From an uncultured Collinsella sp. (lineage in GTDB: Bacteria; Actinomycetota; Coriobacteriia; Coriobacteriales; Coriobacteriaceae): a DNA stretch of 60,800 nucleotides. The translations under genes were made by a program, and so were the position numbers. A model generated the notes under the pieces. The model saw only the letters and a program-made list of their open reading frames with translations. It was not told the DNA's origin and did not search any database. The number at the start of each line of letters is the position of its first letter. The stretch's first letter is position 1. Shown one piece after another: positions 48,535-56,631 of this stretch. The DNA lies in NCBI GenBank assembly GCA_958445065.1, contig CAUCQW010000014.1, forward strand, positions 1 through 60,800, given 5' to 3'.

Positions 48535-49560
48535 ATGCTCGCGTTTAACAACGACTATTCCCACGGCGCACATCCGGCAGTGCTGCAGGCACTCGTCGAC
48601 ACCAACATGGAACCGCAGCCCGGCTACGGTACCGATGCGCACACCGAGCGTGCCAAGCAGCTTATCCGCGAGGCCTGTCAGGCCCCCGATGCCGACGTGT
48701 TTTTTCTGGTGGGCGGTACGCAGACCAACGCGACGGTGATCGACATGCTGCTTGCGCCCTACGAGGGCGTCGTTGCTGCCGAGACTGGCCACGTCGCCTG
48801 TCACGAGGCGGGCGCCATCGAGTTTGGCGGCCACAAGGTACTCACCATCCCCGGCTACGAGGGCAAGATGCACGCCGAGGACCTCGAGAGCTATATCCAG
48901 GTGTTCTACGAAAACGAGAGCTACGAGCACACGGTGTTTCCGGGCGCTGTGTACGTGAGCCTATCGACCGAGTACGGCACGCTGTACTCCAAGGCCGAGC
49001 TCGCGGCGATTCATGCGGTGTGCCAGAAGCGCGAGATTCCGCTGTTTGTGGACGGCGCCCGTCTGGCCTATGCGCTGGCAGCCGATGAGTGCGACATTAC
49101 CCTGCCCGAGCTGGCGCAGCTGTGCGACGTGTTCTACATCGGCGGCACCAAGTGCGGCGCTCTGTGCGGCGAGGCTGTGGTGTTTTGCGGCATGCACACT
49201 CCGGCGCATCCCATTCCGCGCATTAAGCAGCACGGCGCGCTGTTGGCCAAGGGCCGCCTGACGGGCGTCCAATTTGAGGCGCTCTTTACCGATGGCCTGT
49301 ATTTTGAGATTGGTCGACAGGCGATTGAGACCGCTCAGGCGCTGCGTCGCGTGCTGCACGAGCGCGGTTACCAGTTCTTTTTGGAGACGCCCACGAACCA
49401 GCAGTTCGTGATTCTGCCCAACGAGGACATGGCCCGCATTCGCGAGCATGCCTCGATCGAGTACTGGGAAAAGTACGACGAGACCCACACGGTGGTGCGC
49501 TTTTGCACCAGCTGGGCCACGACGCAGAAGGACATCGACGCGTTGGCGGCTGTCCTATAG
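48535..49560 (+). CDS. Threonine aldolase-like PLP enzyme
   Basis: This 341-residue fold-type I PLP enzyme of the beta-eliminating lyase/low-specificity L-threonine aldolase family starts FNNDYSHGAHPAVL and carries the PLP lysine at about Lys206 in YIGGTKCGAL, plus FVDGARLAYAL. Such enzymes split threonine or allo-threonine to glycine and acetaldehyde. The ATG at 48535 follows AGAGAGGA. Tryptophanase-like activity is an alternative within the superfamily but less likely. A terminator follows. Confidence 0.9.
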   Translation: MLAFNNDYSHGAHPAVLQALVDTNMEPQPGYGTDAHTERAKQLIREACQAPDADVFFLVGGTQTNATVIDMLLAPYEGVVAAETGHVACHEAGAIEFGGHKVLTIPGYEGKMHAEDLESYIQVFYENESYEHTVFPGAVYVSLSTEYGTLYSKAELAAIHAVCQKREIPLFVDGARLAYALAADECDITLPELAQLCDVFYIGGTKCGALCGEAVVFCGMHTPAHPIPRIKQHGALLAKGRLTGVQFEALFTDGLYFEIGRQAIETAQALRRVLHERGYQFFLETPTNQQFVILPNEDMARIREHASIEYWEKYDETHTVVRFCTSWATTQKDIDALAAVL

Positions 49561-49578
49561 CCTGATGTAATGACGAGG

Positions 49579-49616
49579 GGCCGCCTTGCGCTGGGTTTGG
49601 CGCAGGGTGGCCTTTG
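49579..49616 (+). terminator. Terminator after the aldolase-like gene
   Basis: GGCCGCCTTGCGC (49579-49591) pairs with GCGCAGGGTGGCC (49600-49612) with two G-T or mismatched positions, then TTTGCTTTT. Confidence 0.7.
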
Positions 49617-49636
49617 CTTTTGGGGAGAAGGGTTGT

Positions 49637-50227
49637 ATGACCGAGATGTCCGAGCCGACGATTCGCCTGGCGACGCCCGATGACGCGCCGGCGTTGCTTG
49701 CCATCTATGAGCCATATGTGCGCCAGACGGCGATTACTTGCGAATACGAGGTGCCGAGCGTTGAGGAGTTCGCCGGGCGCATCGAGCGTACGCTCAAGCG
49801 CTATCCGTATTTGGTGATGGAGTTAGACGGGCGTCCGGTAGGCTATGCCTACGTGAGTCCGCTCAACAGCCGCGAGGCATACGACTGGTCGGTCGAGACG
49901 TCGATCTACCTGGCGCGCGACGTGCGCCACGGCGGGCTGGGCCGCAAGCTGCACGATGCGCTCAAGCAATGTCTGATCGCGATGGGCATCACCAACATGT
50001 GTGCGCTCATCGCCGTGCCGCACGATAAGGACGACGAGTACCTGACGCACAACAGCCAGGATTTCCATGCCCATATGGGATATCGCCTGGTGGGTGCCTT
50101 CGACCGCTGCGCCCAAAAGTTCGGCCGCTGGTACGACATGTGTTGGATGGAGTTGGTCCTAGCCGAGCGCACACCCAACCAACCCAAACCAACCTGGTTT
50201 CCCGACCTCCCCAAACCTACCATTTAG
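49637..50227 (+). CDS. GNAT N-acetyltransferase, phosphinothricin-acetyltransferase-like
   Basis: This 196-residue acetyltransferase begins TIRLATPDDAPALLAIYEPYV and has the acetyl-CoA loop RHGGLGRKLHD, typical of the phosphinothricin acetyltransferase-like branch of GNAT enzymes. The substrate in gut bacteria is probably an amino acid or small amine. The ATG at 49637 follows GAGAAGGG; an in-frame extension to 49586 is spurious. The Pro-rich tail (PNQPKPTWFPDLPKP) is outside the fold. Confidence 0.9.
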   Translation: MTEMSEPTIRLATPDDAPALLAIYEPYVRQTAITCEYEVPSVEEFAGRIERTLKRYPYLVMELDGRPVGYAYVSPLNSREAYDWSVETSIYLARDVRHGGLGRKLHDALKQCLIAMGITNMCALIAVPHDKDDEYLTHNSQDFHAHMGYRLVGAFDRCAQKFGRWYDMCWMELVLAERTPNQPKPTWFPDLPKPTI

Positions 50228-50252
50228 GGACAGGTTTATTTTGGCAGGTTAG
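50212..50252 (-). repeat. CCTACCA/TGGCAGG element, copy 1
   Basis: This stretch, read on the minus strand, gives AACCTGCCAAAATAAACCTG then TCCC..GGTAGG. It is the same inverted-repeat element as at 57714-57757 and 59849-59891, in the opposite orientation. Confidence 0.65.
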
Positions 50253-50971
50253 CCGATGGGCTCGGTGTATTTGGCGCGGTCGGTGCGTTGGATGCGCTTG
50301 GAGACATGGAGCGGGCGGCCGTCGGTGTCGTAGACGTAGTCGGTGATCAGGATCAGTGCCTGCCCGCGCTCAACGTTGAGCAAAAACGCCTCGTTTTGCG
50401 AGGCATAGCACACCTCAAAGGTCTTGTGCCCCTGTGCCGGCGCGCGATGGAATTCCTGGCGTAGCGTCGCGTAGAGCGAACCATTGATATCGCGATCGAT
50501 GAGTGCTTCAAAGCTCGGTGGTAGATAGGTAGTCTCCAGGCACAGCGGCGCATCGTCCAGATAACGCAGACGGACAAGTTTGACGAGCTTGCTGCCCACG
50601 GTGACATCGAAGAACTTGGCCACATTGCCCGCGGCCTTGGCAAAGCCCGAGTCCACCGTGCGCGTGGTGGGCTTCATGCCCTGATCCTGGACCTGTGCCG
50701 TGTAGCTCGAAAACACCAAGTTGTTCTCGTGGAGTGCCGGCGTGTCGGCCACAAAGGCGCCACGTCCGCGCTCGGTGCGCACCAGGCCCTCATCAACGAG
50801 TACCTTAAGGGCATGGCGCACGGTGCTGCGCGACAGCCCCGATTCGTCCATGAGTTCCATCTCGGACGGCAGCTTGTCTCCGCGTGCGTAGATGCCGGCG
50901 GCGATGCGGTCACGCAGCGTACCCGCCAAGCGCTCGTATTGGGCCAGTTTCTTCTTAGACGAAGCATTCAT
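50249..50971 (-). CDS. GntR-family regulator with UTRA domain, first
   Basis: This 240-residue regulator has a winged-helix domain (about 10-78, KLPSEMELMDESGLSRSTVR) and a C-terminal UTRA ligand-binding domain (about 95-235). UTRA/HutC-type GntR proteins usually bind a phosphorylated sugar or amino sugar and release DNA. It is divergent from the deglycase gene at 51178, so it probably controls that gene. Repeated AACTTGTATG sites lie in the shared gap. Confidence 0.93.
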   Translation of the reverse strand: MNASSKKKLAQYERLAGTLRDRIAAGIYARGDKLPSEMELMDESGLSRSTVRHALKVLVDEGLVRTERGRGAFVADTPALHENNLVFSSYTAQVQDQGMKPTTRTVDSGFAKAAGNVAKFFDVTVGSKLVKLVRLRYLDDAPLCLETTYLPPSFEALIDRDINGSLYATLRQEFHRAPAQGHKTFEVCYASQNEAFLLNVERGQALILITDYVYDTDGRPLHVSKRIQRTDRAKYTEPIG

Positions 50972-51177
50972 GCGATCAACCTGTATCTAACTTGTATGTG
51001 AATCTAATTAAGCATGTATCCAATACAACAACAAAACCGCTGGTAGCTAGTTATCGAAAACCGCATCAGCAAATTATCTAAGACAAATATAGCATACAAC
51101 TAGTCGACATAGCCAAAACATGTATGTAACTTGTATGCCTGTGATGAGCATCAAACGAGAAGAAAGGCTGATGCACG
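50972..51177. promoter_or_regulatory. Divergent control region with AACTTGTATG sites
   Basis: This AT-rich gap of 206 nt holds AACTTGTATG at 50989-50998 and 51128-51137, the inverse GCATACAAC at 51092-51100, and related TGTATG/TGTATC words near 50982, 51014 and 51121. The distribution on both sides suggests operators for the adjacent GntR protein. Confidence 0.55.
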
Positions 51178-52170
51178 ATGACTACTCAGGAACAGGTTAA
51201 GGATGTCGTCTCCCAGGTTTTGGCTGACAAGGTAGACAAGGGCGGCATCAAGCGCGTCGTGTGGATTGGCGCTGGCGGATCCAACGGCGGCAACTATCCT
51301 GCCCAGTACTTTATGGAGCACGAGGCCACGCAGGTCGTGAGCTCCAGCTACACCAGCAACGAGTTCGTGCACGCAACCCCTGCCTACGTTAACGAGAACA
51401 CCCTGGCCGTCGTCGTGTCCATGCGCGGTACCAAGGAGACCATCGTCGCCGCCCAGGTCGCCAAGGACCACGGCGCCAGCACCATCGCAATCTATGTCGA
51501 CGAGTCCGGCCTCACCGAGGTCTGCGACTACAAGATCCAGTATGACAGCCTGGCCGTCGACGAGTCCTGCATGGGCCGTACCAACTCCGCCGTCGTGACC
51601 ATGATCGCCATGGAGCTCACGCAGCAGACCGAGGGCTATGCCGAGTACGAGACCGCTATGGCCGCCTTCGACCTGGTTGACCCCATCTATCGCAAGGCCG
51701 TCGAGTACACCCGTCCGCTTGCCGCCAAGTGGGCCGAGCAGAACGCCGACAAGCCCTGCATTAACGTCATGGCCCAGGGCCCGCTCTTTGGTGCTGCCTA
51801 CGTCTTTAGCATCTGCAACGTGCAGGAGATGCTGCAGATCGACTCCTGCACCATCAACACCTGCGACTTCTTCCACGGCCCCTTCGAGATCCTGGACAAG
51901 CGCACCTCGCTGTTCCAGCTCATCAGTGTCGGCCGCAGCCGCTGCAACGACGAGCGCGGCATCCGCTTCGTCAACCAGTACGGTGGCGAGCGCGTCTATC
52001 AGCTCGACGCCAAGGAGCTCGGCCTCAACGACATCAAGGACAGCGTGAGCGAGTACTTCAACCACCTGATCTTCGCCCCGATCCTCAACAATGTGTACAT
52101 GCGCGCGCTCTCTGCCGTCACGCACAAGGACTACATGACGCGCCGCTACATGTGGAAGCTTGAGTATTAG
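51178..52170 (+). CDS. SIS-domain sugar-amine deglycase, FrlB/FraB-like, first
   Basis: This 330-residue double-SIS protein resembles fructoselysine-6-phosphate deglycase (FrlB/GfrF) and fructose-asparagine deglycase (FraB). It keeps Glu217 and His233 exactly 16 apart in QEMLQID and DFFHGPFE, the spacing of the acid/base pair described for Salmonella FraB (from memory). It ends RRYMWKLEY, like the second copy at 56632. FrlB-type enzymes split a 6-phosphorylated Amadori compound into glucose 6-phosphate and an amine. The ATG at 51178 follows AGAAAGG. It is expected to act on a product of the nearby PTS. Confidence 0.85.
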   Translation: MTTQEQVKDVVSQVLADKVDKGGIKRVVWIGAGGSNGGNYPAQYFMEHEATQVVSSSYTSNEFVHATPAYVNENTLAVVVSMRGTKETIVAAQVAKDHGASTIAIYVDESGLTEVCDYKIQYDSLAVDESCMGRTNSAVVTMIAMELTQQTEGYAEYETAMAAFDLVDPIYRKAVEYTRPLAAKWAEQNADKPCINVMAQGPLFGAAYVFSICNVQEMLQIDSCTINTCDFFHGPFEILDKRTSLFQLISVGRSRCNDERGIRFVNQYGGERVYQLDAKELGLNDIKDSVSEYFNHLIFAPILNNVYMRALSAVTHKDYMTRRYMWKLEY

Positions 52171-52309
52171 TTACGCGGTTTTACCAAACCGCGTAACGGC
52201 TCGACGCTGCAAACCCACCTGAGCGGCAATCTGCCTTTCAGCTTCAGCGGCATGACCAGAAGGTCAATGCCGCTTCGCTTCAAGGCACCTTGCTCGCTCA
52301 GGTGGGTTT
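52171..52309 (+). repeat. Structured 3'-end repeat after the first deglycase
   Basis: A hairpin TTACGCGGTTT/AAACCGCGTAA (52171-52196) is followed by a 99-nt imperfect palindrome (52211-52309) with outer arm AAACCCACCTGAGCG pairing CGCTCAGGTGGGTTT and an apical GACC-AGAA-GGTC. The same unit recurs at 60704 and, with different but still paired arms, at 47411. Confidence 0.85.
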
Positions 52310-52353
52310 TCGCTGGCGTTGCCAAAGCATCGGCGTCGCCTTGGCCCAGATGC

Positions 52354-52407
52354 GGCACTTGGAGACGTTCGGCACTTGGGGACAGTCCTAGTCATTGGGG
52401 ACAGGTT
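52354..52407. repeat. Three tandem CTTGGGGAC-type words
   Basis: GGCACTTGGAGAC (52354), GGCACTTGGGGAC (52371) and GTCATTGGGGACAGG (52391) follow one another. They match elements near 15389 and 21077. A direct repeat CTTTGCACCAA follows at 52409-52419 and 52443-52453. No gene is supported between 52310 and 52567. Confidence 0.6.
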
Positions 52408-52499
52408 ACTTTGCACCAAGTTGGCGCATATGAACCTGACCCCTTTGCACCAATGGGTTGTAGCGGTAGAGCAGATTTTTCCGCTCGCCGATTTGTGTC

Positions 52500-52528
52500 T
52501 TGAAAAATGTATATAACGACTATAACGT
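52500..52528 (+). promoter_or_regulatory. Promoter with ATAACG half-sites
   Basis: TTGAAA (52500-52505) and TATAAC (52521-52526) form a candidate promoter with a 15-nt spacer. ATAACG occurs twice (52514-52519 and 52522-52527), the half-site shared with the regions before the PTS and the second GntR gene. Confidence 0.5.
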
Positions 52529-52567
52529 AGTACGAAACATATTGGAAACAATACCGAGGAGGCTGCG

Positions 52568-53650
52568 TTGAAGAAAAGCAATCTGGGCTATGTGCTGGTG
52601 CTGATCGCCGCGCTTATGTGGGGCAGCATCGGAATCTTTGTAAACGGCATCTCGGCCATGGGCGTTTCGTCCCAGAGCATGGCTGCCTTTCGCTTGTTGG
52701 TCGGAGCGCTTATCTTGGCGCCGGTCCTGATGTTTATGGGCTGCCGTCCGGGTGAGGGGTCCACCGTGGCTCAGGGTCCGCTGGCCCTGTTCAAGGCAAG
52801 CCCTAAAGAGCTTGTTCCCTGCGCGCTTGTCGGTATCGTCGGTCTGGCCGCCGCCAACACCTGTTATTACGAGTGCATGGGCGAGGTGGGCATGTCCACG
52901 GCCTCGGTGCTGCTCTACACCTCACCGGTGTTTGGCGTCATGCTCGGCCGCGTGCTTTATCGCGAGGACGTGACCCCCAACAAGCTCGTTGCCATTGTCT
53001 TTAACATCGTTGGCTGCGTGCTTGCAGTGACCAATGGCGACCTTTCCGGTTTTCATTTTTCGGTTTGGGGCGTCACGTCGGGCGTGATTGCAGGCCTTTG
53101 TGGTGCGTCGCTCGCGGTGTTTAGCCGGATAGCAACCAAGACGGTCCACCCGCTTGCTGTCACGTTTTGGGGCTTTGTATTTGGCGGTGCGGTTATGGCA
53201 GCTATCGCGGCTCCGTGGCCGGATGTCGCCGCGGCAATGTCGCCACAGCTGCTGCTGTTGTTCCTTGGCTTTGGACTCATCCCCACAGCCGTGGCTTACA
53301 TCTTATATATGCAGGGTCTGTCCATGGGGCTCGAGACATCGAAAGTTCCCGTCGTAATGTCTTTCGAGACGGTCGTCACCGTACTGGTGGGCATTGGTGT
53401 CTATGCCGAGCCCGCCGGTGCGATCAAGGTTCTGGGCATTGTGCTGGTGCTCGCGTCCATCCTGATCATGAACACCGACTTCTCCAAGCTGCGCAACAGT
53501 GTGTTTGTCGGTCATGTCATTGAGAGCATGACCTTTAAGCCCAATGCGTGGTGGACCGAAAAATCGCAGGACATGGATCTGTTTAAGGAGCGCACCGGCA
53601 TCGCGCTGGAGCCCACCGTGCAGGAAAGCCCCTGGTACTTCGTGCGATAA
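52568..53650 (+). CDS. EamA/DMT-family transporter
   Basis: This 360-residue protein has two EamA repeats with about ten transmembrane helices (first repeat beginning LGYVLVLIAALMWGS) and a C-terminal tail of about 55 polar residues. Members export amino acids, purines or metabolites, or import sugars and nucleotide sugars. Translation starts with TTG at 52568 behind GAGGAGG at 52556-52562. It lies between the first deglycase and the PTS and shares their probable operator, so it may move the substrate or export a released amine such as lysine. Confidence 0.88.
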   Translation: MKKSNLGYVLVLIAALMWGSIGIFVNGISAMGVSSQSMAAFRLLVGALILAPVLMFMGCRPGEGSTVAQGPLALFKASPKELVPCALVGIVGLAAANTCYYECMGEVGMSTASVLLYTSPVFGVMLGRVLYREDVTPNKLVAIVFNIVGCVLAVTNGDLSGFHFSVWGVTSGVIAGLCGASLAVFSRIATKTVHPLAVTFWGFVFGGAVMAAIAAPWPDVAAAMSPQLLLLFLGFGLIPTAVAYILYMQGLSMGLETSKVPVVMSFETVVTVLVGIGVYAEPAGAIKVLGIVLVLASILIMNTDFSKLRNSVFVGHVIESMTFKPNAWWTEKSQDMDLFKERTGIALEPTVQESPWYFVR

Positions 53651-53796
53651 GGGATTGGCGCGGCGTCTGATCGGGCACCGCCTGGCCAGCGCCGACCTGT
53701 CCTGCGCCAACGTTACGAGTACGTTAAACCCGTCAACGGTCGTTTTTCACCCGCGAACGGTCTTTATACTAATTACCAATATCCGCAACGTATAAG

Positions 53797-53816
53797 ACGT
53801 TATAATGACCATAACG
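53797..53816 (+). promoter_or_regulatory. CGTTAT/ATAACG operator over the PTS -10 box
   Basis: CGTTAT (53798-53803) and ATAACG (53811-53816) form an inverted repeat with a 7-nt spacer. TATAAT (53801-53806) overlaps the first arm, so binding would block the promoter. GACGTTATA is shared with 59933-59941. Confidence 0.6.
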
Positions 53817-53832
53817 AAAAGGAGGAGGCAAG

Positions 53833-54756
53833 ATGAATCAGATCATTCTCGCATCTCATGGCGGCCTGGCCGCAGGCGCCAAAGACACGCTCGAGATGGT
53901 TCTCGGCGACGTGTCGAACGTCCACGTCGTGTCGCTTGCTCGTGACGACAAGGAGCCCATCACCAATAAGGTGGACGCCATGATCGCCACGTTCAACGCG
54001 GACGACACCGTCTATGTGCTGACCGATATGCTCGGCAGCTCGGTCAACAACAACATGGTCGAGCTTTCCAAGAACGGCACGAAGTTCACGGTTGTCAGCG
54101 GTTTCAACATCCCGCTGGCGCTCACGCTTGCTATGAGCCCCGTCCCCGTCAAGGGTGCCGAGCTCGCAGCCCTCATCAACGAGGCCCGCACCGGTCTGAC
54201 CAACCCCAACGCACCGGTCGAGGCCACCGCGGCTCCTGCCAAGAAGGCCAAGGCATCCCGTCACAGCTCCGGTCCCGCCAAGATCGTCCTCGCACGTCTT
54301 GACTACCGTCTGCTGCACGGTCAGGTCGTCTTTACCTGGACCACCAAGGTTCAGGCCGAGCGCATCATCGTCGTCGACAACGCTGCCGCCAACGATGACA
54401 TCAAGAAGGGCGCTCTTAAGCTGGCCAAGCCCCAGGGCGTGCGCCTGAACGTCTTCACCGTCGAGCGTGCTCTCGCCAAGATGGACAAGCTCAACACCCT
54501 CGGTGAGCGCGTCATGTTCGTCTTTGGCAACACGGCCGAGATGCTGCAGTTCTGCCAGGGCTACAAGCTCGACGCCATCAACCTGGGCGCCACCGCCAAC
54601 CACGACGGTGCCGATCAGATTGGCGGCAAGGACAGCTCCGTCTTCCTCGACGCCACCCAGAAGGCCGACGTCAACCAGCTGCTCGACATGGGCATCAAGC
54701 TCTATGTCCAGCAGACCCCTACGTATCAGAGCGTCGACATCGACGCCAAGCTGTAA
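53833..54756 (+). CDS. PTS mannose-family EIIAB fusion
   Basis: This 307-residue cytoplasmic PTS protein joins an EIIA domain (about 1-125, phosphorylated His9 in ASHGG) through an Ala/Lys-rich linker to an EIIB domain (about 147-307, phosphorylated His162 in RLLHGQVVFTWT). It accepts phosphate from HPr and passes it to incoming sugar. The start follows AAAAGGAGGAGG. EIIC and EIID genes follow, completing a mannose/fructose/sorbose-type permease. In Salmonella gfr the two domains are on separate proteins. Confidence 0.96.
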   Translation: MNQIILASHGGLAAGAKDTLEMVLGDVSNVHVVSLARDDKEPITNKVDAMIATFNADDTVYVLTDMLGSSVNNNMVELSKNGTKFTVVSGFNIPLALTLAMSPVPVKGAELAALINEARTGLTNPNAPVEATAAPAKKAKASRHSSGPAKIVLARLDYRLLHGQVVFTWTTKVQAERIIVVDNAAANDDIKKGALKLAKPQGVRLNVFTVERALAKMDKLNTLGERVMFVFGNTAEMLQFCQGYKLDAINLGATANHDGADQIGGKDSSVFLDATQKADVNQLLDMGIKLYVQQTPTYQSVDIDAKL

Positions 54757-54792
54757 TCAACCAGGCTTTTGCCTGACTGAAAGGAGAAGGGT

Positions 54793-55587
54793 ATGAATAC
54801 GTTCATCAGTGCGGTGCTCGTCGGCCTCGTCGGCGTGTTCTGCATGTGGGACTCCCGCCTGCTCGGTCGTCTTAACTTCGAGCAGCCCCTCGTTGGCGCT
54901 ACGCTCGTCGGTCTGCTGCTGGGCGATGTGCCCACCGGCCTTGCCGTCGGTGCCGCCGTCGAACTCGTGTCCATGGGCCTGGTGCAGGTCGGCGCCGCCG
55001 TTCCGCCCGATATGGTCCTGGGCGGCATCGTGGCCGCTGCCTTTGCGTGCCTGACCGATGCTTCCGCCGAGACCGCCATGACGATCGCCATCCCGGTCGC
55101 CGTCCTGGGTCAGCTCCTCGGCATCGTGTTCCGTTCCATCATCGCCGCCCTCACCCATGTGGCAGATAGCGCGATCGATAACGGAAAGTTCAAGACCGCC
55201 TACCGTATGCACATCTGCGCCGGCTCCGGTCTGTACGCCATTATGTACTTCCTGCCGATCTTCCTCGCCGTCTTTGTTGGCACCGACCTGGTTCAGGCCA
55301 TCGTCAACATGGTTCCCGAGTGGCTGTCCACTGGTCTTAACGTTTCGACCAAGATCATGACCGCCTACGGCTTGGCCCTGCTGCTCACCATGATGATCAA
55401 GAAGGGTATGACTCCGTTCCTGTTCATCGGTTTCCTGCTCGCCGCTTACCTCAACCTGTCCGTCATCGCGGTCGCTCTGATCGGTGTGTGCCTGGCTGTC
55501 GTCTTCATGGGCTTCAAGTTCAACGGTTCCCATGCAGCCGCCGGTGTCGATTCCGACTACGATCCGCTCGAAGACGACGAAGACTAA
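54793..55587 (+). CDS. PTS mannose-family EIIC
   Basis: This 264-residue membrane subunit has the EIIC pattern of many hydrophobic helices and conserved segments LGDVPTGLAVGAAVELV and GAAVPPDM. Together with EIID it forms the sugar-translocating pore. The ATG at 54793 follows AAGGAGAAGG. The acidic C-terminal tail (DSDYDPLEDDED) probably contacts the cytoplasm. Part of a four-domain PTS set with the adjacent genes. Confidence 0.96.
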   Translation: MNTFISAVLVGLVGVFCMWDSRLLGRLNFEQPLVGATLVGLLLGDVPTGLAVGAAVELVSMGLVQVGAAVPPDMVLGGIVAAAFACLTDASAETAMTIAIPVAVLGQLLGIVFRSIIAALTHVADSAIDNGKFKTAYRMHICAGSGLYAIMYFLPIFLAVFVGTDLVQAIVNMVPEWLSTGLNVSTKIMTAYGLALLLTMMIKKGMTPFLFIGFLLAAYLNLSVIAVALIGVCLAVVFMGFKFNGSHAAAGVDSDYDPLEDDED

Positions 55588-55600
55588 GGAGGAACACACT

Positions 55601-56434
55601 ATGGCAACCGCAACCAAGGACGTGTCCCTGAACAAGAAGGTCAGCCAGTTCTTCTGGCGCTCCTGGGCCATCCAGGCCTCTTGGAACTACGAGCGTCAGA
55701 TGAACATGGGCTTCCTCTACGGCATGGTTCCCACGCTCGATCGCCTCTATCCGGATGAGTCCGACCCCAAGCAGCTCGCTGCTAAGAAAGAGGCTTACCA
55801 CCGTCACATGGCGTTCTACAACTGCACCCCGCAGACGAGCGCTTTCATCCTGGGCCTCTCCGCCTCCATGGAGGAGGAGTACGCCAAGGATCCCGAGAAC
55901 TTCGATCCCGATTCGATCAACGCGGTCAAGACCTCCCTTATGGGTCCGCTTTCCGGCATCGGTGACTCCTTCTTCCAGGGCACCATCCGCGTTATCGCCT
56001 TTGGCCTGGGCGTTCAGCTGGCTCAGCAGGGCTCCATCATGGGCCCGATCCTGGCCATGCTCATCTCCATCGTCCCCTCCGTGCTGATCACTTGGTTCGC
56101 AGCCAAGATGGGCTATCAGGGCGGTCACGAGTACTTGAGCAAGCTTCAGGGCGGCGACCTCATGGAGAAGCTCATGTATGTCTGCGGCATCGTGGGTCTT
56201 ATGTCCGTGGGCGGCATGATCGCTACGCTGATCGGCGCCACCACCCCGCTGCAGTTCGCTGAGGGCACCGTCGTTATCCAGGACATCTTGGACGGCATGA
56301 TGCCTCAGATGATCTCCCTCGGCCTCACCGGCCTTATGTACTGGCTCATCAAGAAGAACGTCAACACCGGTTGGCTTCTCGTGATCGCCATCGTGGGCGG
56401 CATCGCCCTCTCCGCGGCCGGCATCCTGGCCTAG
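55601..56434 (+). CDS. PTS mannose-family EIID
   Basis: This 277-residue subunit begins with a polar N-terminus and RSWAIQASWNYERQMNMGF, the typical EIID start, and contains FNP-type and GPLSGIGDSFFQGTIR segments, with a C-terminal membrane helix cluster. The ATG at 55601 follows AAGGAGG, 13 nt after the EIIC stop; an in-frame upstream extension to 55484 overlaps EIIC and is spurious. The complete IIAB/IIC/IID set implies a functional phosphorylating importer. A hairpin follows. Confidence 0.96.
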   Translation: MATATKDVSLNKKVSQFFWRSWAIQASWNYERQMNMGFLYGMVPTLDRLYPDESDPKQLAAKKEAYHRHMAFYNCTPQTSAFILGLSASMEEEYAKDPENFDPDSINAVKTSLMGPLSGIGDSFFQGTIRVIAFGLGVQLAQQGSIMGPILAMLISIVPSVLITWFAAKMGYQGGHEYLSKLQGGDLMEKLMYVCGIVGLMSVGGMIATLIGATTPLQFAEGTVVIQDILDGMMPQMISLGLTGLMYWLIKKNVNTGWLLVIAIVGGIALSAAGILA

Positions 56435-56467
56435 TCGCGACCAAGCGTCTAACCGCTTTCCCCGGGG

Positions 56468-56500
56468 AGCCTGCCTGGCATCCCATACCCCAGGCAGGCT
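56468..56500 (+). terminator. Hairpin after the PTS genes
   Basis: AGCCTGCCTGG pairs with CCAGGCAGGCT (11 bp, 11-nt loop). No T-run, so partial termination or transcript protection is possible before the second deglycase. Confidence 0.55.
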
Positions 56501-56513
56501 TCCATCCCTATAC

Positions 56514-56539
56514 GTGACAAAGGGCAGTCCCTTTGTCAC
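56514..56539. repeat. Perfect 11-bp hairpin
   Basis: GTGACAAAGGG and CCCTTTGTCAC pair around CAGT, immediately after the previous hairpin. Possibly a short palindromic repeat. Confidence 0.5.
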
Positions 56540-56631
56540 ATCCTCAACGGGCCGGCGACTCGGTCCAAATCACGGTAACCCTGCGTGCGCCCGGCAATGT
56601 GGCGCCGCAAAAATCGAAAGGAATGTGTCAG

